From the NCBI GenBank assembly GCA_020848735.1, contig JADLHO010000062.1, forward strand, positions 1 through 60,607: a stretch of DNA of 60,607 nucleotides. The letters run 5' to 3'. The notes under the pieces are model-generated. The model searched no databases, was not told the origin of the DNA, and saw only the letters and a list, made by a program, of their open reading frames with translations. Each line of letters opens with the position of its first letter. Positions within the stretch are counted from its first letter, which is position 1. Source of the stretch: Planctomycetota bacterium (GTDB lineage: Bacteria; Planctomycetota; UBA1135; UBA2386). Of this stretch, positions 47,489 to 57,012 are shown in pieces. The position numbers and the translations under genes were made by a program.

Positions 47489-47834
47489 CGTGAACGAGCT
47501 CCCCTTCGAAGAGGATCCGGTCCCGGAGCGTCGGCCGTGCCTCTTCGAGCCGGACGAGGTCGACTGGGCGACCGGCGGTCGCGGCGGCGCGCGCCATCGC
47601 TTCGAAGTACTCCGCGGGCGGCAGTCCTTCGACGGCCAGATCGAGATCGGATTCGTCCGTCGCATCGCCGCGCGCCACCGAACCGAAGACCAGCACGCGG
47701 CGCGCACCGAGTGCGACCAGCGCCTGGACCACGGCGGGCAGACGAGCCCGGATCGAAGTCGAGATCGCCCGTCGTCGCTCGGCCTCCTGCGCAGCGAGGC
47801 GGCGCTGGTGCGCGACGTAGCGGTCCGCGCTCAT
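47478..47834 (-). CDS. mntA: minimal nucleotidyltransferase (MNT/MntA-type antitoxin)
   Basis: 118 residues. A helical N-terminus is followed by LVFGSVARGDATDESDLDLAV, holding the nucleotidyltransferase motif GS(51-52)-x10-D63-x-D65 intact. In MntA-HepT (type VII) toxin-antitoxin modules this enzyme adds AMP to a tyrosine of the HEPN toxin and neutralises it. Its HEPN partner overlaps downstream by 11 bases and is damaged, so the antitoxin may now be a leftover. The pair sits between the two copies of the three-gene cassette. Confidence 0.8.
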   Translation of the reverse strand: MSADRYVAHQRRLAAQEAERRRAISTSIRARLPAVVQALVALGARRVLVFGSVARGDATDESDLDLAVEGLPPAEYFEAMARAAATAGRPVDLVRLEEARPTLRDRILFEGELVHDGD

Positions 47835-47963
47835 GCAGCCGAGGCTACCGCGTCGATCGGAGCCCGGCCAGCGCCCGCGATGCTTCGGGCGTGACTCGTC
47901 CGTCGAGGTCGCTTCGAGCCGAGGAGCGAGCGTGGCCCGGCCCCGAGGCCGCTGGCCTCGCGT

Positions 47964-49007
47964 TCAGAGATACCGGAACCCGATCACCGGCCCACACGCC
48001 GGCGCGACGTGCACCGAGCCGTCGCTGAGGCGTTCGAGCTGGGCCATGCCGATGCTGCCGAGCTGATTGCCGATCGGCAGGATCATGGCCTGGGAGCTCG
48101 CGAGCGTGCCCGGACCGACTTCGAGCCATTGCACGACGAGCTGGCCGCCGAGCATCGCCGTGGTTCCAGGGACCTGCAGATTCACTGCCGCGAGCGGATC
48201 GAAGATCGGGATGCCGTGTGCGGCGATAGGCGCGCCGAGCGCGGTGAAGGCGTCGACGTACCAATGGCAACCTGGCGCACCGAGGACGGAAAGATCGATG
48301 GGCTGCGGCAGCAGCGCGACGCCCAAGAACGCGAACGCGTTGTTGCCCGGGGTGCCAGAGTAGAGGAGCTGCGAGGTGCCGCCGGGGGCGAAGCCGGAGC
48401 CGGAGCGCGCGGCGGTGCGCCGCAAGATCGCCGCTCGAGGCCCGCATGCAACGCCGATCTCAGACACGTCCAGCGACACTTCCTCCGCGACCCCATCGAT
48501 CGGGAAGAATGTGGGCGTCGTCGTCAGTGAAGCACTGAACTCGAGCGCGAGCGGCCCCCCTTGATAGATGAAGTTCCTCGTGAACGTGATGTCGACCGTG
48601 TGAGGGTTCACCCAGCCGATGTAGCCCTGAGTCGCAGGCATCGCGGGGATCGACACAGTTCCGCTGAAGACCTCGGTCGGGCTCGGAAGATTCGTGGCCA
48701 GGTCTGGCGCAGCGTCGACCGGATCTCGCGTCGACGCGCCGATGCGCACGGTCAGCTGTCCGGCGGATTGCGGCAGGGCCTGGAGCCACGAGCCGTCTCG
48801 ACGGAACGAGAGGCCGACCAGCGTCCTCCCCAACAGCCCCTGCAGATGCGACGCGGCGATCACGACTTGGGATGTGCCCCCTCTCCCGCAGGCGGGCAGC
48901 CAAGCCGATGCGTTTCCATCCGTGTTGGATGCCTCCGTGGGCACGACCAGGAGTTGCTGTGAGATCGCCGAGGCGGATAGCAGTGTGAGGGCGAGGAAGA
49001 GTCTCAT
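47964..49007 (-). CDS. secreted protein of the duplicated cassette, copy B
   Basis: 347 residues with signal peptide (LFLALTLLSASAISQ). Blocks shared with copy A: WLPACGRGGTSQVVIAASHL, LVGLSFRRDGSWLQAL, IDLSVLGAPGCHWYVDAF, GQLVVQWLEVG, and the C-terminus LGMAQLERLSDGSVHVAPAC then GPVIGFRYL, which is identical. The middle differs more, so copies are paralogues held together at their ends. 4-base ATGA overlap with the 86-aa gene, exactly as in copy A. Confidence 0.72.
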   Translation of the reverse strand: MRLFLALTLLSASAISQQLLVVPTEASNTDGNASAWLPACGRGGTSQVVIAASHLQGLLGRTLVGLSFRRDGSWLQALPQSAGQLTVRIGASTRDPVDAAPDLATNLPSPTEVFSGTVSIPAMPATQGYIGWVNPHTVDITFTRNFIYQGGPLALEFSASLTTTPTFFPIDGVAEEVSLDVSEIGVACGPRAAILRRTAARSGSGFAPGGTSQLLYSGTPGNNAFAFLGVALLPQPIDLSVLGAPGCHWYVDAFTALGAPIAAHGIPIFDPLAAVNLQVPGTTAMLGGQLVVQWLEVGPGTLASSQAMILPIGNQLGSIGMAQLERLSDGSVHVAPACGPVIGFRYL

Positions 49008-49264
49008 CGGTTGTGACCTCCAACGACGTCGACAGCGATGGTGTACGGATCCGGAACGACGAGGTCGCTGATCAAGATGACAGAGCCTCCCGGCACGTCG
49101 GGGGGGAGAACGACCTCTGCTCTCCCTCGAACCACCTTCACGTTCTTCGAACCGTGACCCGGAATGAAGACGCTGAGTTCTCGGATACCCGGTTGAGCGC
49201 GGATGCTGATCGTGCCGCCTTCATCGACGGTCGAGGGAGCGGAGATCCGCGGTGCGGACTGCAT
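49004..49264 (-). CDS. 86-aa beta-rich protein of the duplicated cassette, copy B
   Basis: 86 residues, same length as copy A. Conserved points: DEGGTISI, VKVVRGRAEVVLPPDVPGGS, ILISDLVVPDPYTIAVDVVG. No signal peptide. It follows the membrane-protein gene by 8 bases and overlaps the secreted-protein gene by 4. Unknown family; the matching pair makes a protein-coding reading very likely. Confidence 0.68.
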   Translation of the reverse strand: MQSAPRISAPSTVDEGGTISIRAQPGIRELSVFIPGHGSKNVKVVRGRAEVVLPPDVPGGSVILISDLVVPDPYTIAVDVVGGHNR

Positions 49265-49272
49265 GCCGGCAC

Positions 49273-49800
49273 TCAGCGAGGCGAGGAACGCAGCCGTCTG
49301 GTCAGCGAGAGAAGGGAGTCGCCGCAGTGTTCCTGCATGGACTCGAGTACGTCGAGCACGAGTCGCCGTCGCCGGCGGTCGGCTCGGGAGTCAGCGGTCT
49401 CCCGGTCTGCCAGCGCGAGCAGACCTGGTTCAAGCCTGGACAAGTGTGTCGGATGCGCCGCGACGATGGCGAGGAACTCGCTGCACCTCGACAGGAGTTG
49501 CTCAGGATCGCCTGCTTGCAGCTCTGCGGCCCACTCGACCAGCGGCGGCATGGCTCCGGGCGCCGGTGTCGGTCCAGCGCTGCTGTTGCGTCGCAGAGCG
49601 ACTCCGAAGATCGCGCCACCAGCCGCCGCAACGACAGCGCCGACGATCAAGGCACGCCGCGAGACAGCCCGCGGCGGCGGCGCCGGATCGGGCTGGACGA
49701 GATACACCGGTTCGAGCTTCACGAGCGGACTCCGAGAGACGAGCGCCCGGAAGCTATCGACCAGTCCGGCCTTCGACAATGACTCGCGCTGCGGCGGCAT
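49273..49800 (-). CDS. membrane-anchored protein of the duplicated cassette, copy B
   Basis: 175 residues from ATG 49800, or 168 from the TTG at 49779 that corresponds to copy A's start. The N-terminal ~45 residues are almost identical to copy A (SKAGLVDSFRALVSRSPLVK, SRR motif before the membrane helix ALIVGAVVAAAGGAIFGVAL), then the sequences diverge (LLSRCSEFLAIVAAHPTHLS). Strong conservation limited to the cytoplasmic N-terminus and the SRR motif suggests a common targeting or interaction signal. It lies 24 bases after the mqnE stop on the same strand. Confidence 0.62.
   Translation of the reverse strand: MPPQRESLSKAGLVDSFRALVSRSPLVKLEPVYLVQPDPAPPPRAVSRRALIVGAVVAAAGGAIFGVALRRNSSAGPTPAPGAMPPLVEWAAELQAGDPEQLLSRCSEFLAIVAAHPTHLSRLEPGLLALADRETADSRADRRRRRLVLDVLESMQEHCGDSLLSLTRRLRSSPR
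49655..49783 (-). repeat. 129-bp near-identical repeat, copy B
   Basis: Partner of 46766-46894, differing at one position by eye. The outer homology extends ~17 bases further upstream (ATGCGC-GCGACGCAT) with small changes, including the one-base length difference that puts the upstream ATG out of frame in copy A. Confidence 0.85.
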
Positions 49801-49824
49801 GCGTCGCAGCGCATCCCGTTCTCG

Positions 49825-50991
49825 TCAGCCCGCGCCTGAACCCTCGAGGACCTCGAGCTCCTCATAGGTCGTCGTCCGTTGCACCGGGGTGAAGCCGGCT
49901 TCGCGGATGAGGCGGATGAGCTCGGAGCGGTTCATGCGCTCGGGGGCGGTGGTGCCGGCGTCGTGGGTGATCTTCTCCTCGGTGACGGTGCCGTCGATGT
50001 CGTTGGCGCCGAAGGACAGGGCCGTCTGGGCGCTCTCGGGCGTGAGCATGATCCAGTAGGCCTTCACGTTGGGGAAGTTGTCGAGCATGAGGCGGCCGAC
50101 GGCGATGTTGCGGAGGTCCATCCAGCCGCTGGTGACGTGGCCGTAGTGCTCGAGGTCGGTGTGGTAGGGCCAGAAGGCGAGCGGGATGTAGGCCATGAAG
50201 CCGCCGCACTCGTCCTGGAGCTCGCGGAGGCGCATGAGATGGGTCACGCGCTCGTCGGGGCGCTCGATGTGCCCGTAGAGCATCGTGGCGTTCATCTTGA
50301 AGCCGTGCTTCTGGACCTTGCGGGCCGTGTCGAGCCAGGCGTCGGGACCGATCTTCTCGCGGAAGACGGCCTTGTGGACGCGGTCGACGAGGACCTCGGC
50401 GCCGCCGCCGGGACAGGAGCCGAGACCGGCCTCGCGGAGATCGGCGAAGACCTCGTCCTCGGTCTTGCCCGAGACCTTCAGCATGTGGTCGATCTCGACC
50501 ATGGTGAAGGCCTTGACGTGGATGTCGGGACGCGCGCGCTTCGCCGCGCGCACGACCTCGAGGTAGTACTCGTAGGGCATCGAGGGGTGGATGCCCGCGA
50601 CCATGTGCACCTCGGTGGGGGCGAGGTCGTCGTATTCGCGGAGCTTCTTCTCGATGTCCGGCCCGCGCATGAGGTAGCCGCGCGCCTCGCCTTCCTTGGC
50701 GGCGAACGCGCAGAACTTGCACGAGTAGAGGCAGATGTTCGTGTAGTTGATGTGGAGGTTGTTGTTGAAGTAGGCCTTGCGCCCGTGACGGCGCGTGCGC
50801 ACGCGGTGCGCGAGCCAGCCGACGGCGGAGAGCATGGGAGTCTCGAAGAGACGCACGCCGTCGTCGAAGCTCAGGCGCTGGCCGGTCTCGACCTTCTCGT
50901 GGATGTCCGCGAGGCCGGCCTGTTCGACGAGGCGCGCGGCGAGGCGATCGTCGAGGGCGGAATAGACGTGCTCGGTGGCGGTGCCGTTCAT
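49825..50991 (-). CDS. mqnE: aminofutalosine synthase (radical SAM)
   Basis: 388 residues. The radical-SAM cluster motif is C87-x3-C91-x2-C94 (NICLYSCKFCAF), followed by GYLMRGPDIEKKL, HMVAGIHPSMPYEYY and GSCPGGGAEV, typical of MqnE. In the futalosine route it joins 3-[(1-carboxyvinyl)oxy]benzoate with SAM-derived 5'-deoxyadenosyl radical to form aminofutalosine on the way to menaquinone. It overlaps mqnC by 4 bases (ATGA); the two act at different steps of the same pathway. The other pathway genes (mqnA, mqnD) are not in this window. Confidence 0.93.
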   Translation of the reverse strand: MNGTATEHVYSALDDRLAARLVEQAGLADIHEKVETGQRLSFDDGVRLFETPMLSAVGWLAHRVRTRRHGRKAYFNNNLHINYTNICLYSCKFCAFAAKEGEARGYLMRGPDIEKKLREYDDLAPTEVHMVAGIHPSMPYEYYLEVVRAAKRARPDIHVKAFTMVEIDHMLKVSGKTEDEVFADLREAGLGSCPGGGAEVLVDRVHKAVFREKIGPDAWLDTARKVQKHGFKMNATMLYGHIERPDERVTHLMRLRELQDECGGFMAYIPLAFWPYHTDLEHYGHVTSGWMDLRNIAVGRLMLDNFPNVKAYWIMLTPESAQTALSFGANDIDGTVTEEKITHDAGTTAPERMNRSELIRLIREAGFTPVQRTTTYEELEVLEGSGAG

Positions 50992-52172
50992 CGGGAGTTC
51001 CCTCCGGCGGCGCTGAGCACCGCGCGCTCGCGCGGCGGTCGTCCGAACTTGTCGGTCGGCGGGGTCTCGACGGGCTGGTAGAGCATGTTGCGGCGCTGCG
51101 GCGTGAAGCCGGCGTCCTTGATGTGACGCTCGATCTCCGCGATCGACGCCGGGTGCGAGCAGCCGGCGCTGCTCACGACGTTCTCCTCGAGCATCGCGGA
51201 GCCGAAGTCGTCGGCGCCCATGGCGAGGCCGACCTGACAGGTCTTGAGGCCCTGGGTCACGAAGCTCGACTGGAGGTGGTCGATGTTGTGGAGGTAGAGC
51301 CGTGCGAAGGCGAGCGTGCGGAGGTACTCGGCGACGGAGAGCTTGGCCGAGGACCAGCGCTCGGGGTCGGCCTGCTGCATCGGCGTGTGCTCGGGCTGGA
51401 AGGTCCAGGGGATGAAGGCGGTGAACACGCCGCACTCGGCCTGGAGCTCGCGCACGCGCGTCATGTGCTCGATGCGCTCCTCGTCGGTCTCGACGGTGCC
51501 GAACATCATCGTCGCGGTGCCGCGCAGGCCGATCGCGGCGGCCTGGCGCATGACCTCGAGCCATTCGTCGGTCGTCGCCTTCTTCGGCGCGATGATCTTG
51601 CGCACGCGCTCGACGAGGATCTCGGCGCCGCCGCCGGGGATGGAGTCGAGGCCGGCCGCCTTCAGCTCGAGGAGGACCTCGCGCACGCTGCGGCGATCGA
51701 GCTTCGCGAGGTGCGTGATCTCCGGCGGCGACATGCCGTGGATCCAGATCACCGGATAGCGGCGCTTGATGTCGCGGAAGAGCTCGGCGAACCACTCGGT
51801 GCGCAGGCGCGGGTGGTGGCCGCCCTGCAGGAGGAGCTGGATGCCGCCCTGCGCGATGGTCTCCTCGATCTTGCGGTAGATCACCTCGCGCGGGAGCACG
51901 TAGCCCTCGGCATCGCCGGGCGAGCGGTAGAAGGCGCAGAAGCCGCAATCCGTGACGCAGATGTTCGTCGGGTTGAGATTGCGGTCGACGATGTAGGTGA
52001 CCTTGCGCTCGGGGTGCTTCCGGAAGCGGATCGCGTTGGCGATCAGGCCGAGCGAGCTCTGGTCGAGTCCGCGGTAGACGGCGAGGCCTTCCTGCGGCGT
52101 GAGCGGCTCGCCGGCGAGGGCCTTCTCGGCGAGCTCCGCGAGGCGCTGTGGATCGTGTTGGGCGACGGGCAT
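50988..52172 (-). CDS. mqnC: cyclic dehypoxanthine futalosine synthase (radical SAM)
   Basis: 394 residues from ATG 52172. Cluster motif C72-x3-C76-x2-C79 (NICVTDCGFCAFYR), then GIQLLLQGGHHPRL, HGMSPPEI, DSIPGGGAEIL, FGTVETDEERIEHM and TAFIPWTFQPEHT, which are MqnC signatures. It cyclises dehypoxanthine futalosine to the spiro intermediate of menaquinone biosynthesis. mqnC is the first gene of the operon with mqnE. 134 bases separate it from the divergent glycyl-tRNA synthetase gene. Confidence 0.93.
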   Translation of the reverse strand: MPVAQHDPQRLAELAEKALAGEPLTPQEGLAVYRGLDQSSLGLIANAIRFRKHPERKVTYIVDRNLNPTNICVTDCGFCAFYRSPGDAEGYVLPREVIYRKIEETIAQGGIQLLLQGGHHPRLRTEWFAELFRDIKRRYPVIWIHGMSPPEITHLAKLDRRSVREVLLELKAAGLDSIPGGGAEILVERVRKIIAPKKATTDEWLEVMRQAAAIGLRGTATMMFGTVETDEERIEHMTRVRELQAECGVFTAFIPWTFQPEHTPMQQADPERWSSAKLSVAEYLRTLAFARLYLHNIDHLQSSFVTQGLKTCQVGLAMGADDFGSAMLEENVVSSAGCSHPASIAEIERHIKDAGFTPQRRNMLYQPVETPPTDKFGRPPRERAVLSAAGGNSR

Positions 52173-52306
52173 CGGGCCGCGCAGGATAGGTGAGAGCGGG
52201 GCGCTCACAAGCGCAGGCGTGGGCTTCCTCCGCGGCATGGACGGCCGGGGCCCGGGCCCGTAGCCTCCTCGCCCCCGCAACGCAGCCCCGCGGGGTCGAG
52301 CGACTT

Positions 52307-53660
<1,354 letters not shown>

Positions 53661-53662
<2 letters not shown>

Positions 53663-53688
53663 GGCGCGCGGGCGTTCCGCGCGCGCTC
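53661..53688. terminator. hairpin between glycyl-tRNA synthetase and the coiled-coil gene
   Basis: GCGCGCGG (53664-53671) pairs with CCGCGCGC (53677-53684) around GCGTT, and flanking GAG/CTC extend the stem. It overlaps the last bases of both convergent genes, a compact bidirectional terminator. Confidence 0.6.
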
Positions 53689-55129
53689 AGCCGCGCATCG
53701 ACTTGAGCTTCGCGATGGCGCCGAGCACGTTCTTGCTCGGGGCCTGCTTGCTGCCCGCGATCTTCGCGGGGCCGGCCTCGGGAGCGGCGGGCGTCGGCGA
53801 CGCCGGCGCCGCGGCGGGGCTCTCCGTGGACGCGAGCGTGGAGCTCATCGGCGTGACGGCCGGTGACGCGGGGCTCGCGGTGCCGGTCGCCGCGGCGGCC
53901 GGGGCGTGGGCCACGGCGACCGGGCGCGCCTCGAGGCGCGCGAGCGCAGACGCGAGGCTCGCGACCTGTTGCTGCACCTGGGCGAGGGTCTGCGCGAGCG
54001 GGCCGAGATCGACGCTCGGCGCGGGGCTCGTGGACCGTGCCGCGGCGACCTGCTCGAGCGTCTTGGCCGTCTTCTCGAAGCCTTCACCCAGCGTGCGCGC
54101 GTGGCGCTCGGCGCTCTCGCCGATCGCGCGGCGCAGGTCCTCCTGGCCGCTCTGCAGCACGCGCAGGAGCTCGAACTGCAGCTCCTCGACGGCGTCGGCG
54201 GCGCGCTTGGCGAGCGTGCCCGCCTCGACCGCGCGGTCGCGCGAGCCCTCGACGGCGCGTTGGAGCTCGGCGATCGCGGCCTCGCTCGGGCCGCCGGTCG
54301 GCTGTCCGGCGAGCTGCTCGCCGAGTCGCGACTCCATCCCCGCGAGGTCCTGCACGCGGTTCTGGAGCTCGGAGACCTGGTTGCTGATCTCGAGCAGCGG
54401 GGTGCCGTAGAGCTTCGTCGCGCGCGTCAGGTTCGCGATCTTCTCGTCGAGGCGGTCGAAGTCGACGCGCATGGCGTCGGCCGGCGACTCGCCGCCCTGC
54501 GGGCGTGCGGCACCGAGCTGCGCGAGTTGTCGCAGCGAGCGCTCGAGACCCTGGTAGCGCCGCGTCTCGGCCACCGCACGCCGCGCGAGCTCGCGCTGCA
54601 CGAGGCCGACCGCGAAGAGCGCGATGCCGGCGACGACCAGCGAGCGCGAGCCGATGCCGATGTCGGAGAGCTGCTTGACGAGGTCGTGGGCCGGTCCCGT
54701 CAGGGCGATCGAGGCCACGCCGAGGCCGAGCCCCGCCACCGCCAGGAGCACGCCGACGACGCGCATCCAACCGCTGACCTCGGGGTCGGCGTAGACCGAG
54801 CCGTGTTCGACCTGGTAGTTCGGCGCCGCGCCGCCCTGCCCGTCCGGCTCCGCCCAGCTCTCGCCCCCGGCCTCGGCCGCGGGCGTCTCGGCGGGGGGTT
54901 CGGTGCCGTCCTCCTCGGGGTAGGCCGCCTGGTCGCCGAGGGCCTCCTCGAAGGGGGCCTCGTAGCCGCCCTGGCCGGCGCGCGGGTCACCGCTCCCCGT
55001 CCACTCCGAGCTGGTGTCGAGCTCTTGCCCCTCCGCGGGGGCGGGCGGGTTCGACTGCGGGCGGAAGAACGAACTCACGACCCGGCTCGGCTCCGGTTCG
55101 GGGTTCTGGGGTTGCGGCTTGCGCTTCAT
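53687..55129 (-). CDS. coiled-coil membrane protein of unknown function
   Basis: 480 residues, start ATG 55129. An acidic, proline-rich N-terminal region (about 1-115), then two membrane helices (VVGVLLAVAGLGLGVASIAL, RSLVVAGIALFAVGLVQREL), a long helical coiled-coil section (LDEKIANLTRATKLYG, SELQNRVQDLAGMESRLGEQ, RRAIGESAERHARTLGEGFE) and a low-complexity Ala/Pro/Ser C-terminus ending LGAIAKLKSMRG. The layout is of a cell-envelope scaffold or chemotaxis-like helical rod, but lacks any signalling domain. It converges with glyQS and diverges from ptsI. Confidence 0.65.
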   Translation of the reverse strand: MKRKPQPQNPEPEPSRVVSSFFRPQSNPPAPAEGQELDTSSEWTGSGDPRAGQGGYEAPFEEALGDQAAYPEEDGTEPPAETPAAEAGGESWAEPDGQGGAAPNYQVEHGSVYADPEVSGWMRVVGVLLAVAGLGLGVASIALTGPAHDLVKQLSDIGIGSRSLVVAGIALFAVGLVQRELARRAVAETRRYQGLERSLRQLAQLGAARPQGGESPADAMRVDFDRLDEKIANLTRATKLYGTPLLEISNQVSELQNRVQDLAGMESRLGEQLAGQPTGGPSEAAIAELQRAVEGSRDRAVEAGTLAKRAADAVEELQFELLRVLQSGQEDLRRAIGESAERHARTLGEGFEKTAKTLEQVAAARSTSPAPSVDLGPLAQTLAQVQQQVASLASALARLEARPVAVAHAPAAAATGTASPASPAVTPMSSTLASTESPAAAPASPTPAAPEAGPAKIAGSKQAPSKNVLGAIAKLKSMRG

Positions 55130-55226
55130 CGTTCGGTCTCGGCCGCGTCCTTCTTCGGTCGCGCGCGCGGCGAGTCCTGAAAGCGCGAGTTGCATTCCCG
55201 CACCGGGCTCGCGAAAACCCGACGCG

Positions 55227-56978
55227 ATGGCCCAGAGGCTCAAAGGCGTTTCCGCGGCGAACGGGATCGCGATCGCACCCCTGGTCCATTTCCACGCCGA
55301 TCTCGACTTCATCCCGGTGCGCACGCTCGAGCCCGCCGAGGTCGTGGGGGAGGTGGCGCGCCTCGCCGACGCGATCGGCGAGGCCAGCAAGGCGATCCTC
55401 GGCCTGCGGAAGCGCCTCGCCGCCGACATCTCGGATCACGACGCGCGCATCTACGACGCGCAGCTCGCGATCCTGCACGACCCGGCCTTCACCGTGGAGC
55501 TCTCGCGCGCCGTCGAGCAGAACCTGTGCAACGGCGAGGTCGCCGTGCAGCAGGTCGCGGCGCGCTACGAGTCGGTCTTCGAGGCGATGGAGGATGCGTC
55601 GATGCGCGAGCGCGGGGCCGACGTGCGCGACGTCGCGCGCCAGCTCCTGGGCGTGCTCCTCGAGCGCGAGCGTTCGGTCTACACGGCGCACGGCCAGGAC
55701 TATGTGTTCGCCGCGGAGGAGTTCCTGCCGAGCGACGCGGCGCTCGTCGACCGCTCGCACCTGCGCGGCATCGTGACCGCGCGCGGCGGCAAGTACTCGC
55801 ACGGCGCGATCCTCGCGCGCTCGCTCGGGATCCCCGCGGTCGTGGCGGTCGAGGACCTGCTGCGCCGCGTGCGCAGCGGCACCGAGGTCGTCGTCGACGG
55901 CGACTCGGGGATCGTCATCGCCTCGCCCGACGCGGAGACCCTCGAGCGCTACGAGCGCGCGTCGGCGGAGCAGGCGGAGGCCGAACGGCGCCTGATCGAG
56001 CTGCGCGGACTGCCGGCGACGACGCCCGACGGCGTCACGGTGCGCCTGCTCGCGAACGTCGAGAGCGGTCGCGACCTCGACCGCATCGAATCGTCGATCG
56101 TCGACGGCATCGGACTCTTCCGCACCGAGTTCGCCTTCATGGAGCGGCGGCAGTTCCCGACGGAGGCCGAGCAGGTCGCGATGTACCGCCGTGCGATCGT
56201 CTGGGCGAAGGGCAAGGTCGTGACTTTCCGCACCCTCGACGTCGGCGGCGACAAGCCGCTCGCGTACCTGCACACGCCCGAGGAGCGCAATCCCGTGCTC
56301 GGATGGCGTGGCCTGCGCATCTGCCTGGACTGGCCCGACCTCTTCTACACGCAGGTGCGGGCCCTGCTGCGCGCGAGCGCCGGCGGCCATGCGCGCATCC
56401 TCCTGCCGATGGTCACGACGGCGGAGGAGATCGCGCGGTGTCGGGCGGTCGTCGACGAGATCCGCCGCGACCTGGCGGCCGCGGGCGAACCGCACGATCC
56501 GGGGATCGAACTCGGCGCGATGGTGGAGGTCCCCGCCCTCGCGCTCATCCTCGACCGCGTGCTGCCGCTCGTCGACTTCGTGTCCGTCGGCACGAACGAC
56601 CTCGTGCAGTACCTGCTCGCGGTCGACCGCGACAACCCGCGGATCGCGCAGATGTACACGCCCTATCACCCGGGCGTGATCCGCTTCCTCCACGAGATCG
56701 CGCAGAAGGCCAACGCCGCGGGGCGGCCGGTGTCGATCTGCGGCGAGATCGCGGGCGATCACTACTTCACCGCGCTGCTCATCGGCCTCGGCTTCCGCGA
56801 GCTCTCGATGGCGCCGGTCTTCCTGCCCCGCGTGAAGCTGATGGTGCGCACCTTCGACATCGCGGAGTGCGAGCGCATCGCGGCCGCGGCACTCGCCGCC
56901 GGCTCGGCCAGCGAGGTGCGGGCGCTCACGCGCGAGCACGGCAAGGCCGGGTGGGCGCGCTTCCTCCGCGGGTCCTGA
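55227..56978 (+). CDS. ptsI: phosphoenolpyruvate-protein phosphotransferase (PTS enzyme I)
   Basis: 583 residues, standard length. Phospho-accepting His192 in the swivelling domain (GGKYSHGAILAR), then the PEP-binding barrel: LFRTEFAFM, FRTLDVGGDKPL, RGLRICL, GTNDLVQYLLAVDRDN and catalytic Cys in SICGEIAGD. Enzyme I takes phosphate from PEP and passes it to HPr. The start at ATG 55227 (MAQRLKGVSAANGIAIAP) is as in the family. No HPr, HPr kinase or EII gene is present in the window; in organisms of this kind enzyme I often serves regulatory (nitrogen-type) signalling rather than sugar uptake. Confidence 0.94.
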   Translation: MAQRLKGVSAANGIAIAPLVHFHADLDFIPVRTLEPAEVVGEVARLADAIGEASKAILGLRKRLAADISDHDARIYDAQLAILHDPAFTVELSRAVEQNLCNGEVAVQQVAARYESVFEAMEDASMRERGADVRDVARQLLGVLLERERSVYTAHGQDYVFAAEEFLPSDAALVDRSHLRGIVTARGGKYSHGAILARSLGIPAVVAVEDLLRRVRSGTEVVVDGDSGIVIASPDAETLERYERASAEQAEAERRLIELRGLPATTPDGVTVRLLANVESGRDLDRIESSIVDGIGLFRTEFAFMERRQFPTEAEQVAMYRRAIVWAKGKVVTFRTLDVGGDKPLAYLHTPEERNPVLGWRGLRICLDWPDLFYTQVRALLRASAGGHARILLPMVTTAEEIARCRAVVDEIRRDLAAAGEPHDPGIELGAMVEVPALALILDRVLPLVDFVSVGTNDLVQYLLAVDRDNPRIAQMYTPYHPGVIRFLHEIAQKANAAGRPVSICGEIAGDHYFTALLIGLGFRELSMAPVFLPRVKLMVRTFDIAECERIAAAALAAGSASEVRALTREHGKAGWARFLRGS

Positions 56979-57012
56979 TCCCGCACCCACGATCCGAGGG
57001 CACGGCGGAGCG

